Assembly: GCA_031472005.1 (NCBI GenBank)
Contig: PZJY01000003.1
Location: forward strand, 620,001-684,000
Length of the DNA stretch: 64,000 bases
Reading direction: 5' to 3'
From: Tetracladium setigerum
Taxonomy: Eukaryota > Ascomycota > Leotiomycetes > Helotiales
Shown here: piece after piece, positions 35,248-47,750 of the stretch
How the letters are laid out: every line of letters starts with the position of its first letter
How positions within the stretch are numbered: the first letter of the stretch is position 1
Made by a program: the position numbers and the translations under genes
Notes under the pieces: model-generated
What the model was told of the DNA's origin: nothing
The model's database searches: none
The model's input: the letters and a program-made list of their open reading frames with translations, nothing else

Positions 35248-37261
35248 ATGTCGATGTACAATCCTCATCGCGGACTTGGGCCTGCCCCAGGTCCTGGAGG
35301 AGCTGCGCGATTGACCGACCTGCTGGACAACATCCGCACAGAGTTTGAGACCCAAGCTCGTGCCAGTGGCGAGTATGAACATTCAAGTAAGCCTGCGCAC
35401 CCCGATGTTTTGTTCCGCCATCTAATCCATTTCCCTTCACAGTTGCAAACCAAATCGCAGAGATGCAGATGGTCCGCGAAAAGGTCTATCAAATGGAACA
35501 AGCACACTTGGCGCTCAAAGCAAAGTAAGCCTCGCTTCCGTCAATCGACCACCTAAATCAAACTAATCATCTCAACAGGTACGAGGAAGATATCCAACAT
35601 CTTCGTCGCGAACTGGAGGTTCGTGGAGGCAATCCTCGCCCTCCTGGAATCGGTGGCCCTCCACAGAATTCTGGTCCTGCCCAACAACCCCCTCCTGCCA
35701 TTGGACACGGTCCCAGCAATCTCTTCGGCGGCATAATGGCTGGCCAGGGTGGACAAGGGGCACCTGGACTTGCTCCTCCACCTCAGCAACCGGATCAACA
35801 GCATCCTCAACCACACCAGATGCCCCAACCACCTCCGGGACTCCAAGGTCCTCCCCCACCACCTCCGCAACAACCAGGCTTCCAAGGCAGTAGCTACCCC
35901 CAGGACCAGCTCCCAATGGCTATCCACAAGCCCCTCAAGCGACAGCCTCTCCCGGTCCAGGAAAGACGCGCATTCCAGGTCGCGGTCCTGGCGGTCCCCC
36001 AACTCCGCAAATGAACCAACCGATCCCCTACCCAGATCCCAGAGGACAGACCGTTGCTTCCCCCCAGGTTGGCCACCCAGCCTCTAACAACATATTTAGA
36101 CAAGTCGGTAATGCTCTTGCCGAGTTGGACCTTGACCGACTCCCGGCGCATCAGAAGAAGGTCAAGGAGGATTGGTTCGCCATCTTCAACCCTGAGGTCA
36201 CCCGTGTTCTTGATGTTGACCTTGTTCATACCCTCCAGCACGAGAGCGTTGTCTGCTGTGTCCGTTTCAGCCACGACGGAAAATATGTGGCAACTGGTTG
36301 CAACCGTTCGGCCCAAATCTTCGACGTCGTCACGGGCCACAAGATCTGTATTCTGCAAGACGAGTCTGTTGACTCGGTTGGCGATCTTTACATCAGAAGT
36401 GTTTGCTTTAGCCCTGATGGAAGGTATCTTGCCACTGGTGCCGAGGACAAGCTGATTAGAGTAAGTTTGTACAAGCCTTTTTTTAAGAGACCGTGCGCTG
36501 ACAAGACCAGGTTTGGGACATTGCCTCCAGAACCATCAGAAACACATTCGCTGGTCATGAACAGGACATTTACTCTCTCGACTTCGCTCGTGATGGTCGT
36601 CTTATTGCATCTGGTAGTGGTGATCGCACTGTTCGCCTCTGGGACATTGAAACCGGTCTAAGTACTCTCACTCTGAGCATTGAAGATGGTGTTACTACTG
36701 TTGCCATCTCTCCCGACACCAAGTATGTTGCGGCCGGTTCTCTCGATAAGAGTGTTCGTGTCTGGGACACCCAATCTGGATATCTTGTTGAGCGTCTTGA
36801 GGGACCTGATGGTCACAAGGATTCTGTCTACTCGGTCGCATTTGCACCCAACGGAAAGGATCTCGTCTCTGGAAGTTTGGATAAGACCATCAAGATGTGG
36901 GAATTGGTGGCGCCAAGAGGCGTCCACCCAAGCAATGCGCCAAAGGGAGGACGTTGCATCAAGACTTTCGAGGGTCACAAGGTATGGATACTCCTCCACA
37001 TATGGTCACACATCTCTCTAATAAAACTTTTAGGATTTCGTTCTTTCCGTTGCACTCACACCAGATGGAAACTGGGTTCTTTCCGGATCCAAGGATCGTG
37101 GCGTTCAGTTCTGGGATCCCCGAACCGGTCACACCCATCTCATGTTACAAGGCCACAAGAACTCTGTCATCTCAGTGGCGCCAAGCCCTGTTGGCGGCTC
37201 TTTCGCGACTGGCTCGGGCGATATGAGAGCTAGAATCTGGAGCTTCAAACCATATCCTTGA
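35248..37261 (+). CDS. TUP1: Tup1/RcoA-type WD40 transcriptional co-repressor, frame broken once
   Basis: Exons 35248-35386, 35443-35524, 35579-36460, 36511-36981 and 37034-37261. The N-terminus (GGAARLTDLLDNIRTEFETQ, then IANQIAEMQMVREKVYQMEQ) is the Tup1 tetramerisation and Ssn6-binding helix, followed by a Pro/Gln-rich linker. FRQVGNALAELDLDRLP and KEDWFAIFNPEVTRVLDVDL lead into seven WD40 repeats (for example SGSGDRTVRLWDIETG and SGSLDKTIKMWEL). With Ssn6 the protein represses many gene sets in the nucleus. In the linker, the C run at 35897-35901 is one base short: reading continues out of frame to a stop at 36012-36014, while the correct frame resumes as GYPQAPQATASPGPGKTRIP. Counting one extra base gives 600 aa. 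Confidence 0.93.
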
Positions 37262-37955
37262 GCTCCATTAGTTTTCGGCTGAATTTCCTTGGACGCGGTT
37301 GATAGGGGGCTGGCTGGTGGTGGGGTGGGATTGTAATCAAATCGTGAGCGAGAACTTCTAGGATGGCGTACTGGGTGGGATTCAAATTTGTTATGCTGGT
37401 TGATGAATGAGACTTGGTCCGGGAGGGTTCCTTTACTGTCACAACATACATGCCTCCCTCCCTGAAGGATATTCGACCGGGTGGGAGGAGAATATTTGTT
37501 ATCAAATTGTGAAGGGCATACAAAAGAAGTAGCAGTGGAAAAATAGGTAGTCAAAACTCAATCCCAATTTCAGTTGTTCTAAACTTTCATATCACTGGTC
37601 TGGTAAGGTCGAGATTGAAGATGTTGGGTAGGATGTGAGCTTGATAAACGTTGTACTGTCGAATTTAGTCAGACGCCAACAGGCTATCCTAAACTACCTA
37701 TAGATCAATAACCTTATATTCTCTTGTAATGAGATCCCCAAATGTTGTACGTCTTCAATTAGTTGTCTTTCTCTCTCGCGGAATTGGATGAACATTCAAA
37801 GCTGCTCGGTTATCCTCCCCTCCCTCCCCCCTCGTTCTCACAACGCCAGCGCAATTCAAAAAAGGTCGCTCATTATACAACAAAAAGAAACCCAATTCCC
37901 TACCATTCCCACCAAACCCTGACTCATCACCCCTTTAGCACTCCCAGTCCCTCCT
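37262..37955. other. Convergent 3' intergenic region
   Basis: About 690 bp between the TUP1 stop and the DUF2015 stop, AT-moderate, with no gene seen. Confidence 0.45.
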
Positions 37956-38392
37956 TCAAGAAAAGCTAACAAACTTCGGATCCCTCGGTCTCCCATCAGG
38001 TCCAATCCCATTCTTCGCAAACCGCGCCTCCGTAAAGATCCTTCTCGCCTCGTCGAAATTGACTCTCCGCTTCTTCATGATCTTCTGTATTTCTGCTTTG
38101 CTGGCGTCGTCCAGGCCCGCGCGACTATCGCCCGATGCGACGTTACCACTCAGATCGAAGGCAGAGGAGGAGAGGCCATTTTCCATATCAGACTGGAAGG
38201 TTGAGGGAAGGCGGGAGTAAAGGTGCGATGGAGAGAGGGAGGGCAGGTTGTGTTGCCATCGTGTGCGGGTGAGGATGGCAGCTGTGGTGGGGGTTAGTGA
38301 TCGTTTGGATGGATGATGGGGAGGAGGGGTGTTTAGGTACCGGTAGAGAGACAAATGAAGAAGAAGACGGTGCTGTAGAGAAGGTAGCCCAT
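37956..38392 (-). CDS. DUF2015 small membrane protein
   Basis: Exons 38392-38341 and 38281-37956 give 125 aa. The first exon is a hydrophobic anchor (MGYLLYSTVFFFICLST). The C-terminal half carries the fungal DUF2015 signature: LDDASKAEIQKIMKKRRVNF, then DEARRIFTEARFAKNGIGPD and GRPRDPKFVSFS at the end. The family is widespread in ascomycetes, short and of unknown function. The anchor suggests attachment to an endomembrane, with the conserved part on one side. Its start faces ribosomal protein eL28 479 bp away. Confidence 0.85.
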
Positions 38393-38871
38393 GGCTATAT
38401 AGGTAGGTTTGTTGGTCTGGGTCGCTGCTTTGCGAGGATTGGTAGTGGTTTTGGTAGAGCAGCCTCGCTGAAGCCGGGAGTAAAGGAAAGACACGATGTG
38501 ACAAAGGGAGCGTTTTTTAACGAAAAGATGATAGGTTGTATCGTAATATGCTCATCCGCGTAGTCCGCCTTGGAAAGGTCGCAGTTGAAGAGGGGATGGC
38601 GAGAGTTACAACTTGATAGGAACCAAGAATATCTCCCAAGAAGACTTGAGTATCATCCCATTGCACGCGGCTGCGGCTGCCGAGTGACGAGGACGTATGC
38701 AGCTTGAACGGGTTTAGCGCCGTAAGGATATTCCGGGTTGGCGAGGCCGGCGCTGATTGGTGGAGGGCGGCCACAACGAACTTTGGGATTTCAAGATCTC
38801 TAGGACGAGCGACAGGGAACTTTTGAGCTTTTCGACAATCGACCACCCACGACCATCACATCAATTTCAAA
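38393..38871. promoter_or_regulatory. Shared divergent promoter region of the DUF2015 gene and eL28
   Basis: 479 bp between opposing start codons; must hold both leaders and promoters. Short C/T-rich and CACCACC-like stretches occur just before the ribosomal protein start. No specific factor site is assigned. Confidence 0.45.
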
Positions 38872-39683
38872 ATGCCTCACCACTCTGAGCAAGTGTCTTC
38901 GGACTTGATCTGGGAAATTGCCCGTGAGTTTTACCTGGGCGTTGGAGAATGAAGGAGGGGAGGATTTGGCTTTTGGGAGGGTTCAAGGAACGAATTTGAG
39001 GGGAACGAATGGACGAACGATGAAGGCGCAAAGAAGACGAGAGAATTGAGACTGATCAGGACGCATACAGGAAACCAAAACTCCCTCCTCGTTAAGCGTG
39101 CTGCCAGCGGAGGTGTCAGACTTTCCCGCGATCCTCTTAACTTGGTCAACCTCCACAGCCGCAAGGTATGTAATTCCATACCCGGGGAAACACATTACAC
39201 GTTACTGATCTAGACTCCTAGCACGCCGGTTTCATCAACGAGAAGGTGCGCATCGATTGAAGGGAATGTGGAGGAGTGCGAGTACTGACAATACATGGAC
39301 AGGCCGTTGGTGTTATCCCAGCCGAGAAGGGTGGTGTTACGTTGATCACAAAGAAGACCAAGTTCACTCAACAACCTGGCCAACACTCCCACAGGGTCAC
39401 ATTCGGCGGAAACAAGTCTGGACGAAAGTGAGTTGGGATTGAGTTTGAGAGGCCACACGCTTTGCTTGTGTACACAAATGCTGACAGGAACTTCTCTCCC
39501 AGGACCTACAGCGCCATCGCCAGCCAAATCGTCAAGTCTGGATACCGATCTGATCTCCGTGCCCAATCTATTGCCCGTGCCTCCGCTATCCGTCAATCCC
39601 AAAAGCCAGTTAAGAACACCGAGCGTGTGACCAAGCTCCGTGGTGCTAAGGCGAAGAAGGCGGCTGCTGAGAAGGATGCTTAG
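38872..39683 (+). CDS. RPL28: 60S ribosomal protein eL28
   Basis: Five exons: 38872-38923, 39071-39165, 39222-39245, 39303-39427 and 39503-39683, giving 158 aa. The protein reads through the family landmarks SDLIWEIARNQNSLLVKR, HAGFINEKAVGVIPAEKGGV, TFGGNKSGRKTYSAIASQIV and GYRSDLRAQSIARASAIRQS. It has a basic, Ala/Lys-rich tail. An alternative acceptor 15 nt upstream of 39503 would add NFSPR. The many short introns are typical of fungal ribosomal protein genes. It is a structural component of the large cytosolic ribosomal subunit (eL28 is absent from Saccharomyces but present in filamentous fungi). The gene symbol follows the mammalian name, which differs from yeast RPL28 (uL15). Confidence 0.92.
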
Positions 39684-40816
39684 ATTTTTTTGAGCGGCAA
39701 GTTGGGGGTTGGGGAAATGGGATCTTTGCTATGGGTAGTCATGCATGAATAGAGCTCCACGACCGGAGTTTATGAGGGCTTCCACTAGGAAATGAATTAC
39801 TTGCACGTCATTTTGTGTTGTCTTGGACGAGATTGGAGGAGTGTTAAGTGCTTGATCCGTCTCAATATGCACTGGCTCGGCAAACTCTTAATAGTACACC
39901 GGAGAAATTCGAGTGTGTTTTCCCATCTCCCATCCGAGTTTCCTACAATTCCCTTGACAATACCCGGTTCAACACGTGAAATTAAGACTGGTGGTCTACC
40001 TACCCATGGGATTTGTGACACTCCCACATGTCAAGGCAATACTACCAACTGCCATTGTTTGCCAGCTGTTTCACTTTGCGTGGGTGTCTGTCTCAGTTCA
40101 ACCGAATCTTCCTGATACCGTGAGTACTGTACTGTACTCTCCTGCACAGAACTTGGGTGAGGTACCAACCTGGGGAGGGGAGGTCATATGGAGAATCTTA
40201 GAATCTGGAAGACACGATAACTCCGCAATCATCCATCAACAAGACTTCCCCGATCCTGTCCGAGTTCGTTCGCTTGCCTCGGGTCCCCACACCTTCTCAG
40301 GTACGTAGCTCACGATATGCACATGTAGATCCGAGATCTATATAGACTCGCTCGCTCCCCTTCCATACATCTTCGAATGGAAAGGATATAAAACGCCCGC
40401 TCAATCATCACATACGCAGCCTCTAATACGCAATCAAACATCTGTCGTTACGCAAGATTCAAATAGGAAAGGTCTGTTCTCCCCCCTCTTTTTCGCTGCT
40501 TGTTCGCTTGTGTGGTTGGTTGGTCGGCGCATCGCAAGTGCTCTCGAATGACCCGCCAACTCAACATCTTCTGCCTTCTAGCCAGGAGACTACCCCATCC
40601 CATCCCTTCTTTTTCACAACCTCACTCTCCCAATCTACCATTCTTCCGCAAAGCTCCTTTATCTGACTCCCCATCTCTCAAAGGCCTCAAGAACCCTATA
40701 CTCTATACCAAGGTACGAATGAGTCTTACTCTCACATACGACCCCTCCAAGACCACTGCGGGGTAGTTTTTAACAGCCCACCAGAAACTTCAATACACAC
40801 ACACACAATCCGCAAA
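39684..40816. other. Intergenic region and malate dehydrogenase leader
   Basis: About 1.1 kb between tandem plus-strand genes. The right half is C/T-rich with a CACACACA run ending just before the start at 40817. No other gene is supported. Confidence 0.45.
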
Positions 40817-42133
40817 CATGGGAATCAAGGCTGGTACGTTCGCAGACGCATTTGAAATCAAGGGAGAAAGCTAATTGATATCAGTTGTTGCTGGCGCTTC
40901 CGGTGGAATTGGACAGGTAAGCTTGCCATTCGAATCTGCTCTACTCGGAAGCTCCGATTGCTAATTGCCTCATACAGCCATTGTCCCTCCTCCTCAAGAA
41001 CTCCCCTCTTATCACCGAGCTCGCCCTCTACGATGTCGTCAACACCCCAGGTGTTGCAGCAGATCTATCCCACATCTCGTCGCCAGCCGTGCGTACTCCT
41101 CCTCAAAACATGATAGTCAACCGGGACTAACCGGTCATACAGAAAGTTACCGGCTACCTCCCAAAAGACGATGGTGCAAAGTTGGCCTTCAAGGATGCCG
41201 ATATCATTGTGATCCCAGCTGGAATTCCTCGTACGTATATATACACATAACTTTAGCCATCGAGTTGTGACTGATGAAATGGGATAGGCAAGCCAGGAAT
41301 GACCCGTGATGATCTCTTCAACATCAACGCCGGTATTGTTAAGGGCCTCATCGAGGTCATCGCCGAGGTTGCACCAAAGGCCTACATCCTCATCATCTCC
41401 AACCCAGTCAACTCCACCGTCCCAATTGCTGCCGAGGTTCTCAAGGCTAAGGGAGTTTTCAACGCCCAACGTCTCTTCGGTGTCACCACCCTTGATGTCG
41501 TCCGAGCCGAGACTTTCGTCGCTGAGATCGTCGGTACCGCAAACCCACAAGACTTGACTATCCCAGTCATTGGCGGTCACTCTGGAGAGACCATCGTTCC
41601 TCTCTTCAGCCAAGCCAAGCCCTCCGTCACCATCCCAGAAGAGAAGTTGGCTGCTCTCATCAAGCGTGTACAATTCGGTGGTGATGAGGTTGTCCAGGCA
41701 AAGGATGGTCTTGGATCTGCTACTCTCTCCATGGCTTATGCCGGATTCCGGTTTGTATTTTTGTTTCATGACTAAGACTATCGCTAATAATAATACAGCT
41801 TCGCTGAGAAGGTCCTCAGGGGTCTTTCCGGAGAGAAGGGCATTGTCGAGCCATCTTTCATCTATCTCGCTGGTGTCCCAGGTGGTGAGGCCATCGCTAA
41901 GGAGACTGGCCTCGATTTCTTCTCTGTTCCTGTCGAGCTTGGCGTAAGTTACTTGCTGTCTGTTCTGGTAGGAACTCACTAACAAGTACTAGAAAAATGG
42001 TGCCGAGAAGGCCCTCAACCCACTTGAGAACCTCAACGACAGCGAGAAGACCCTCCTCAAGGCCGCAGTGGAAGGTCTCAAGGGCAACATCTCAAAGGGC
42101 GTTACCTTTGCTCACAGCACACCCCAAAAGTAG
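40817..42133 (+). CDS. MDH: Malate dehydrogenase (NAD+), non-mitochondrial form
   Basis: Seven exons: 40817-40832, 40885-40916, 40978-41088, 41143-41230, 41288-41750, 41799-41943 and 41993-42133, giving 331 aa. The protein begins MGIKAVVAGASGGIGQPLS (NAD-binding loop). It continues with [71 protein letters not shown] and IPVIGGHSGETIVPLFSQ (catalytic His in GGHSG). The enzyme interconverts malate and oxaloacetate. No mitochondrial presequence and no clear C-terminal SKL precede or follow (it ends STPQK), so a cytosolic location is likely. An unseen upstream exon could change that. Every splice phase closes without frame damage. Confidence 0.95.
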
Positions 42134-42930
42134 TTTCCCCAATTGTTTCCCTCTCCATTTCTTCCGGTCGCTGCTTTTAGCCTTATAATAGAGAACAAAA
42201 GCATTGCATTACCTCTCCTCGAGGCGAATTCAAACATGTCCTTCCTATTGCTCTCATCGTGCAAACTTTGAGTCCAATCTCTTCATGGAGAACCATTGGA
42301 TTTTCTTCAACATTGCATCTCTCTCTCTTTGGCAGGAACTCCTTGACTGATTTGTTCGCAATTTACTTGATAGGCTATGAATAACATCCTCGAATTGAAA
42401 TGCACTCACTTTTTTTGGGCAAGCGTTTACACACGTTTGGTTACTTTCCTGAAACTCTCTATCACTCGAGCTTTTCATGCAAGGACGGTATTGGTAGTGG
42501 GGTATCATGAGTTAGGGATGGTGGAGGAAGATATGCGGTGGGGGGTGGAGTATCAGACGGAAGGTGAAAAAACAGGAGCATTTAAATAGATACATGAAAC
42601 AATGAAAGAATAGGTCCAAACAATCAACGAGAATACTTGATAAATGCATTTTCTTGATTCCCTACACACACCACTGCCACCCTGCCACCGTGAATGTGCT
42701 ACGTAATCGCTATGCATTCCCTTCTCAGACCAATGCCATTGAAATTTGGTAAAAAAGTAAGTCCATGTATACTCAGACCCTACCGCCGGAAAAACGCCCC
42801 CAAAATGCCGCTAAATCGCTCTCAATTGTAATGTAACAACTTTCTCCCCTCGTCTATGCCATGCCAGAATTGGATTGATTCCACTTCACTACAGTCCAAA
42901 TCCTCCCTGAATCAATAGCTCAACCCAAAA
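42134..42930. other. Convergent 3' intergenic region
   Basis: About 800 bp between the malate dehydrogenase and TRS33 stops, AT-rich with 3' UTR character. No gene is supported. Confidence 0.45.
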
Positions 42931-43982
42931 TCAAGGTTTTGCGGTGATACTCTTGATCTGAAATATCGCACCCGGTAACTCGTTCGTTTCCGCCTGTACT
43001 GTCGCATTTATGCCCATGCTTGCTAATGCGCCTCTTATGATACCGCATGGGAACCACAGAAACTGTTTTCTCATTAGCTACAAGTTGAAAAGTTTGGGTG
43101 TTTGAAATTTTAAATTCAAGGGGGATGGATGACATACAGGCTGAGCTCTAACGACCGCTTGTCCTCCGGCTTCCGTGCTCATCCGCGCAAAGGGGCGGAA
43201 GGAGTTGTCTGTTAGAACGTATACTCCCTGTTAAAAAAAAAAGAAAAGCAGACAAAACTGTTAGCCGGATGTTTTGATTGTTGGGGTGAAAGGGAAAGAA
43301 TGAGAGGGAAATGGAGGGGGAGGGACACGAACTCTGTGGTTTGTCTTTAGATTGTCGATCTGCTTGCGGAAGACTAGCATCCATAGATCTTTGCAGAGGA
43401 ATTTGATAACATCTAGCGTGTCTGTGAAGCGTGGTCTATCGCGGGAGAACCTGTCAGGCGAGTGTTAGCATCCTCTTCCTTTTTGGTTTGGTATTCTCCA
43501 GATCCTATCCCCTTCTCTCCGGACAGCCTGAAATATAGAGAGAGAGCAAAGGGCGTAACGAAAGAAGAAAGAAAGAAAGGAACAAACCTCTCAACAAGAC
43601 CCTGCCCAACTCTATACCCCAACATCTCCAACCTAAAAAACACCGCATCCCTCTCCTCCTCGTCGTCCATCTTGTTCCCCACGAAAGTCCCATTACCATT
43701 CTTGACCACCTCCTTGCTCGAACCTTTCCCTCCTCCTCCACCACCACCAACACTACTACTACTACTCCCCAATGTATCCCTCTTCGAACTACTATTCGGA
43801 CTATGCGGCGGTATGCGGAACTGTGAATCGCTGGCGGCCGAGGAGGAGGCGTCGAGAGTGTTGACTATGCGGTAGGCCATGGGCACTAGCTCTATCATGA
43901 GAAGGTCGAGACAGGAGGAATTGAGGAAGGTGGCTGTTGGGTCGGAGGCATTGTAAGGGGGGAGGGGTGCGTCGAAGGACAT
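42931..43982 (-). CDS. TRS33: TRAPP complex subunit Trs33 (TRAPPC6-like)
   Basis: Exons 43982-43588, 43450-43333, 43227-43138 and 43062-42931 give 244 aa. Family blocks in order are LNSSCLDLLMIELVPMAYRI, AVFFRLEMLGYRVGQGLVER, FTDTLDVIKFLCKDLWMLVF, KQIDNLKTNHRGVYVLTDNS, FLWFPCGIIRGALASMGINA and LPGAIFQIKSI. The protein is a Bet3-superfamily core subunit of the TRAPP vesicle-tethering complexes at the Golgi, which activate Ypt1/Rab1. Between the first and second blocks lies a Ser/Gly-rich insert of about 60 residues (including a GGGGGGG run), absent from the compact yeast protein and typical of filamentous fungi. Splice phases are consistent throughout. Confidence 0.93.
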
Positions 43983-45909
43983 TTTGGTGGTGGTTGTGGT
44001 GGTGGTGCTTTATGAGGGGTGGGTGAGCTGGTGAAGGATGTTTGGTGCGTGAGGTGGTTGGTTCATGGGTGTTCGCGCCGTTTGGAGAGCTTGAAGCTTG
44101 CATTGGAGATGTGGGCGAGGTGGGATGAGGCTGCTTGGGCTTGGCATGGAGATGTGCAGACGAAGCGACGTCTTTGTGATCGACGTGAAACACTTTTGGA
44201 TATATTGGCCACTGCATTGTCTTGCTATTATAGCAAAGTCCTATTTTTTTTAGGGGGGCGTTTTACTTATTTCTAATTGACAGAGACATCATTTGCAAAA
44301 ATGAATATTAAATGATTACTTTTCACTTCCTACTTGCTTATCCTCGGGTTGAGTAATTGCAACAGGAGTAACCACCAACCCACAGATACGTTCCCGGCCA
44401 ATACCACAGACAAATCCATTGGTAAGAGTTAACAAAGGTTGAGAAAGGTGACATCAATTATCGATGGAAAGAAGGGAAGATTAAACATGGTGAGGTGGAA
44501 TTTTTGACACCAAATGGCAAATATCAACCAGTACTTTCCAATAACCATTGCACATGCAATCTAATTCGAATACAATTTGAATCAACTGTTAACATTCATT
44601 GAAAAAGGTAATAGCATCTCCTCACACTTCTGTCATATGTGTGGCTCATGAGTGATCGAGCGATTCTGCCCAGAGTCTGTCTTGGCATGCTGGTGCAGAC
44701 CTCTCCATTATTGCACCTTCCTTCTAGGAAGGAACTCCAAATCCAGTCTTAGCGCGGGTATAAATTAACCCCCTCGGGATGAGGATTTTCTCGATCCTTC
44801 GGTTTCATGGGAAAGCTGAGCGATGTCCTCCACGGTGGGCTCCGTTTCCAGAAGTTATCCTCCTGTAAATTATTGAGGAGGCGAGCTGCGCCGAAGTGAT
44901 TGTATAAAATTTGCTTTACTTTTTCACCTGTGTACAATCATCTATTTCGACTACCATAGCCGTATTTTCCAAGGTTATTTGAGGGTCAAGCTTTCTCTGT
45001 TTCTGTGGCTATCATCCCATCCAAATTGCCTCCTCCTTGTTCGGATCCTCCTCATATTTATTCTCATTGGCTTTGAAAACCAAAACTGATTGAGATCATT
45101 GTATTGTTTTGCTCTGGTCGTTTTGGGTCAGTGTGATATCGTCTCGACGGATCCACATGTGAGCAGTTTGAAATTTCTTTTGTCCCTTCCCGCCATGAGC
45201 GAAATGAACATTCCACAATTTCTACAAACAGAAAATACTGCTCTCGACATGTGCCCAAAACAATCACTCCTGTAACTAGATTGGGATTAATTCCGAAGTT
45301 TCTGTGATCCCATCTTTCAAGTTTTGGAGGAAGGTACCACGAACGGCCATGCACTTCCGTTCTTTCTTTGTCCCGCAACCATGTGTCTGCGAGAACCACA
45401 AGATATTCTTCCCTGCTATGAACTATTTGAAAATCCCTCAGTTTCCACATATCATTAGTTTGTAATACAGCCACACTCGATTTCGGCTTCCTCTTTGTAA
45501 ACTCTTTTGTCTTATTTAAGCCACAACGCCAAGATATTGAAATCAGCACTAAAGCTATTCTAATTAGGTGTCTGCTATCCTCGTATTGCAGCCTGAGGCC
45601 AGAGAGCGCCGCCTTTAAGACTCGATGATGACCTTTCTTCCAACTTATTACGCCAGATTATTAGCAGGACAACACGTGTTCAAACTTATACACCCACTGT
45701 ACTAGTGATAGTTAAGAATCTCGCAGGATGCTGTGACAGAATCCCGTTAGTGTGCTGCATACTTTCACAGCCCCAAATTGTCTCACAAGAGCACATTGGT
45801 GAGGCTGCGAGCCTTATCTTACACTCTTTCCATTTAAATCTTCTTTTCCCCAGTAGAAAACTTCACTAATTCTCACTATTAACGCCTATCAATTTCTCAT
45901 TCTATAACT
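43983..45909. other. Intergenic region, one weak open frame
   Basis: About 1.9 kb. A minus-strand frame of 161 codons at 45064-45549 contains protein-like stretches (VAVLQTNDMWKLRDF, REEYLVVLADTWLRDKER) but lacks an ATG start, recognisable domain or splice partners. It could be a remnant. The left end is the TRS33 promoter. DNA at 45600-45900 is AT-rich. Confidence 0.4.
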
Positions 45910-46891
45910 ATATCTACCTGCAACTTCTCTGGAAATGCAGACATATATGGAGCCGGTATTCGCATTGGGTTCTATCTCCAATGGCTTGGCACCATCCTTG
46001 CCGGCTGGCTAGCCCCCAGCGAAGTTCCAAACATGCGCATGTCCAGCGCGCTCTTCGTATCCGCTACCTTTCTCGCCTTAATCCTCAAAACAGCTCAGGA
46101 TGCACTTCAGCTAGTTGAAATCTATATTGTTCTTCTCCTCACTTTTGCAACACGTCTGTATTTTGTTCCATTATACTTTTAGAGGTTCGTGACGTGTTGC
46201 AACGCGAGATGTGATCCGAGCAGGTTTCCAAAAGTTGGAAGTGGTCTAGTGTATAGTGTATTGAACTTTGGGCTTACAATTGCTATGTCCATTTTTCAGG
46301 TGTGGTTTTGGCTAGGGAAAGTCAGAAATATGGATTTGGGGTCATGTCCAAAGTATGGCTTTTTGTTCTCGAAGATACGTCTAGATACAGAGTGGTTTAT
46401 CGCTTTGAACGCTGCTCTGTATCTTCTCGTCCTCCTGATATGCTTGGGAGTACTTTCGGTTACAGTGTTCAGGATTGCGGACGGCAAATGGCTAGACAAA
46501 GTAGAAGACCAAGAACCAGAAGACGACAGCTACGAACAGCCAGGGTAGGCGTCTCATTCTCTTCTCAAGTAAGGTACTAACTTAAAATAGTTTCGTCATC
46601 GTACTAGAGATAACTCAAACTATCATATGCCTTCTAGTAGCAAGCGCCGTTATTACTGCTACTGAGCTTACCATTCGATGGAACAGCATCCAAGATATTA
46701 GCAACGTTTCTTCCGCAGGTCAGATGATTCCAATGATCATCGGGACTGGTCAAGTCATCCGCATTCTATACCTCGCGGTCTTTGGCGACGTGGACAAAGC
46801 GTACAGAAAACGTGTCCGTGCAAATAAAGCGAACCTCTTTGCTATGCCGTCTGACAGGTTCGATGTGAGCGTCTGCTGCCAGATGGTTTAG
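45910..46891 (+). pseudogene. Decayed multi-pass membrane protein gene with RIP-type start loss and stop
   Basis: A continuous plus-strand frame encodes a multi-pass membrane protein: STCNFSGNADIYGAGIRIGF, YLQWLGTILAGWLAPSEVPN, EIYIVLLLTFATRLYFVPLY. After a TAG at 46180-46182 it runs on in the same frame as RFVTCCNARCDPSRFP...IFQVWFWLGK and CPKYGFLFSKIRLDTEWFIA. A spliced 3' part (intron about 46549-46590) encodes IVLEITQTIICLLVASAVIT...IIGTGQVIRILYLAVFGD and ends at 46891. The expected start codon position reads ATA, and the internal TAG sits where related fungal proteins, as I recall them, have Trp. Both changes are TpG to TpA. A stop-to-intron explanation would need a 29-nt intron. The family function is unknown to me. 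Confidence 0.6.
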
Positions 46892-47750
46892 CGGAAATCA
46901 CTTAAGTCTCAACTAGAAATCACCACAGTTCTTACCTGCTTCTACTACTACGAGTGCCTGAGTGGTACAACAGAGCCGAGGAATTGCACAAGGCATATTC
47001 CTTCGATCTTCACCCATCGACTCTATGTTTGGAAGGTAACCGACTCAGGAAGGGCACTCTATTCTCTTTGTCACAGACAAAACAAGACATTAAGGAGACT
47101 CAGAAACAAATATAATTAAATTCTCAGGTTATAAAGTGCCAAATCTGCCTGGTTATAGGCTCAGCAGCGAGAAATTAAGCCGACATGGCCTTCGCTGTGC
47201 ATTTCGGCCACCTAGCGGATCGAAATGCTCGCTACCACCTAGTATTCTTCTCTTATATATTCTTATAACATTAATAAAGAGAGGCTCGGGAGAGTGACTT
47301 CTATATACTATTCATATAATCTTCTAGACCCTTCGAGCTTTTTATTCTTTCGGTCAGAAGCGGTTACTAAACGTATACAGGGTCGGTATAGTAGGCTGTC
47401 GCTCGATAGCCACATGATAATGCGCTTAGCCTCTTCTGGTAGGTGAGGCAGAATGTTCGAGCGAGTGTAAAGGGGAGGCCGATTTTGTAAGCGAGTGTGA
47501 AGCAGCCAGGCCTTCCTTAACGCCAAAACGATGAAAAAGAAACTGCTAACTGTGTTAATTCTAGTGCTACTTGGCGTCGTGGCTCAAATAAAATCAAAGA
47601 GTTTACAAAGAGGGTGAAATCGAGTGTGGCTGTATAGGTATCTAAAACAATATACGATTCAAAACGTATTGGAATTAGTGGCCTATCCTCGCTGTCAACA
47701 AATGAACACATCCCCCGACAGCAAGTACAAACAGCCCTCAACAATGGCCA
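46892..47750. other. AT-rich intergenic DNA, possible transposon remnant
   Basis: About 860 bp with alternating AT-rich (47240-47320) and GC-moderate blocks. No terminal repeats, domains or RNA genes were identified. It lies between two decayed genes, so an old repeat is plausible but not shown. Confidence 0.3.

Noticed and set aside
46159..46182. Splicing out the in-frame TAG in the decayed membrane gene
   Set aside because: The only fitting GT...AG segment is about 29 nt, shorter than any other intron in the window.
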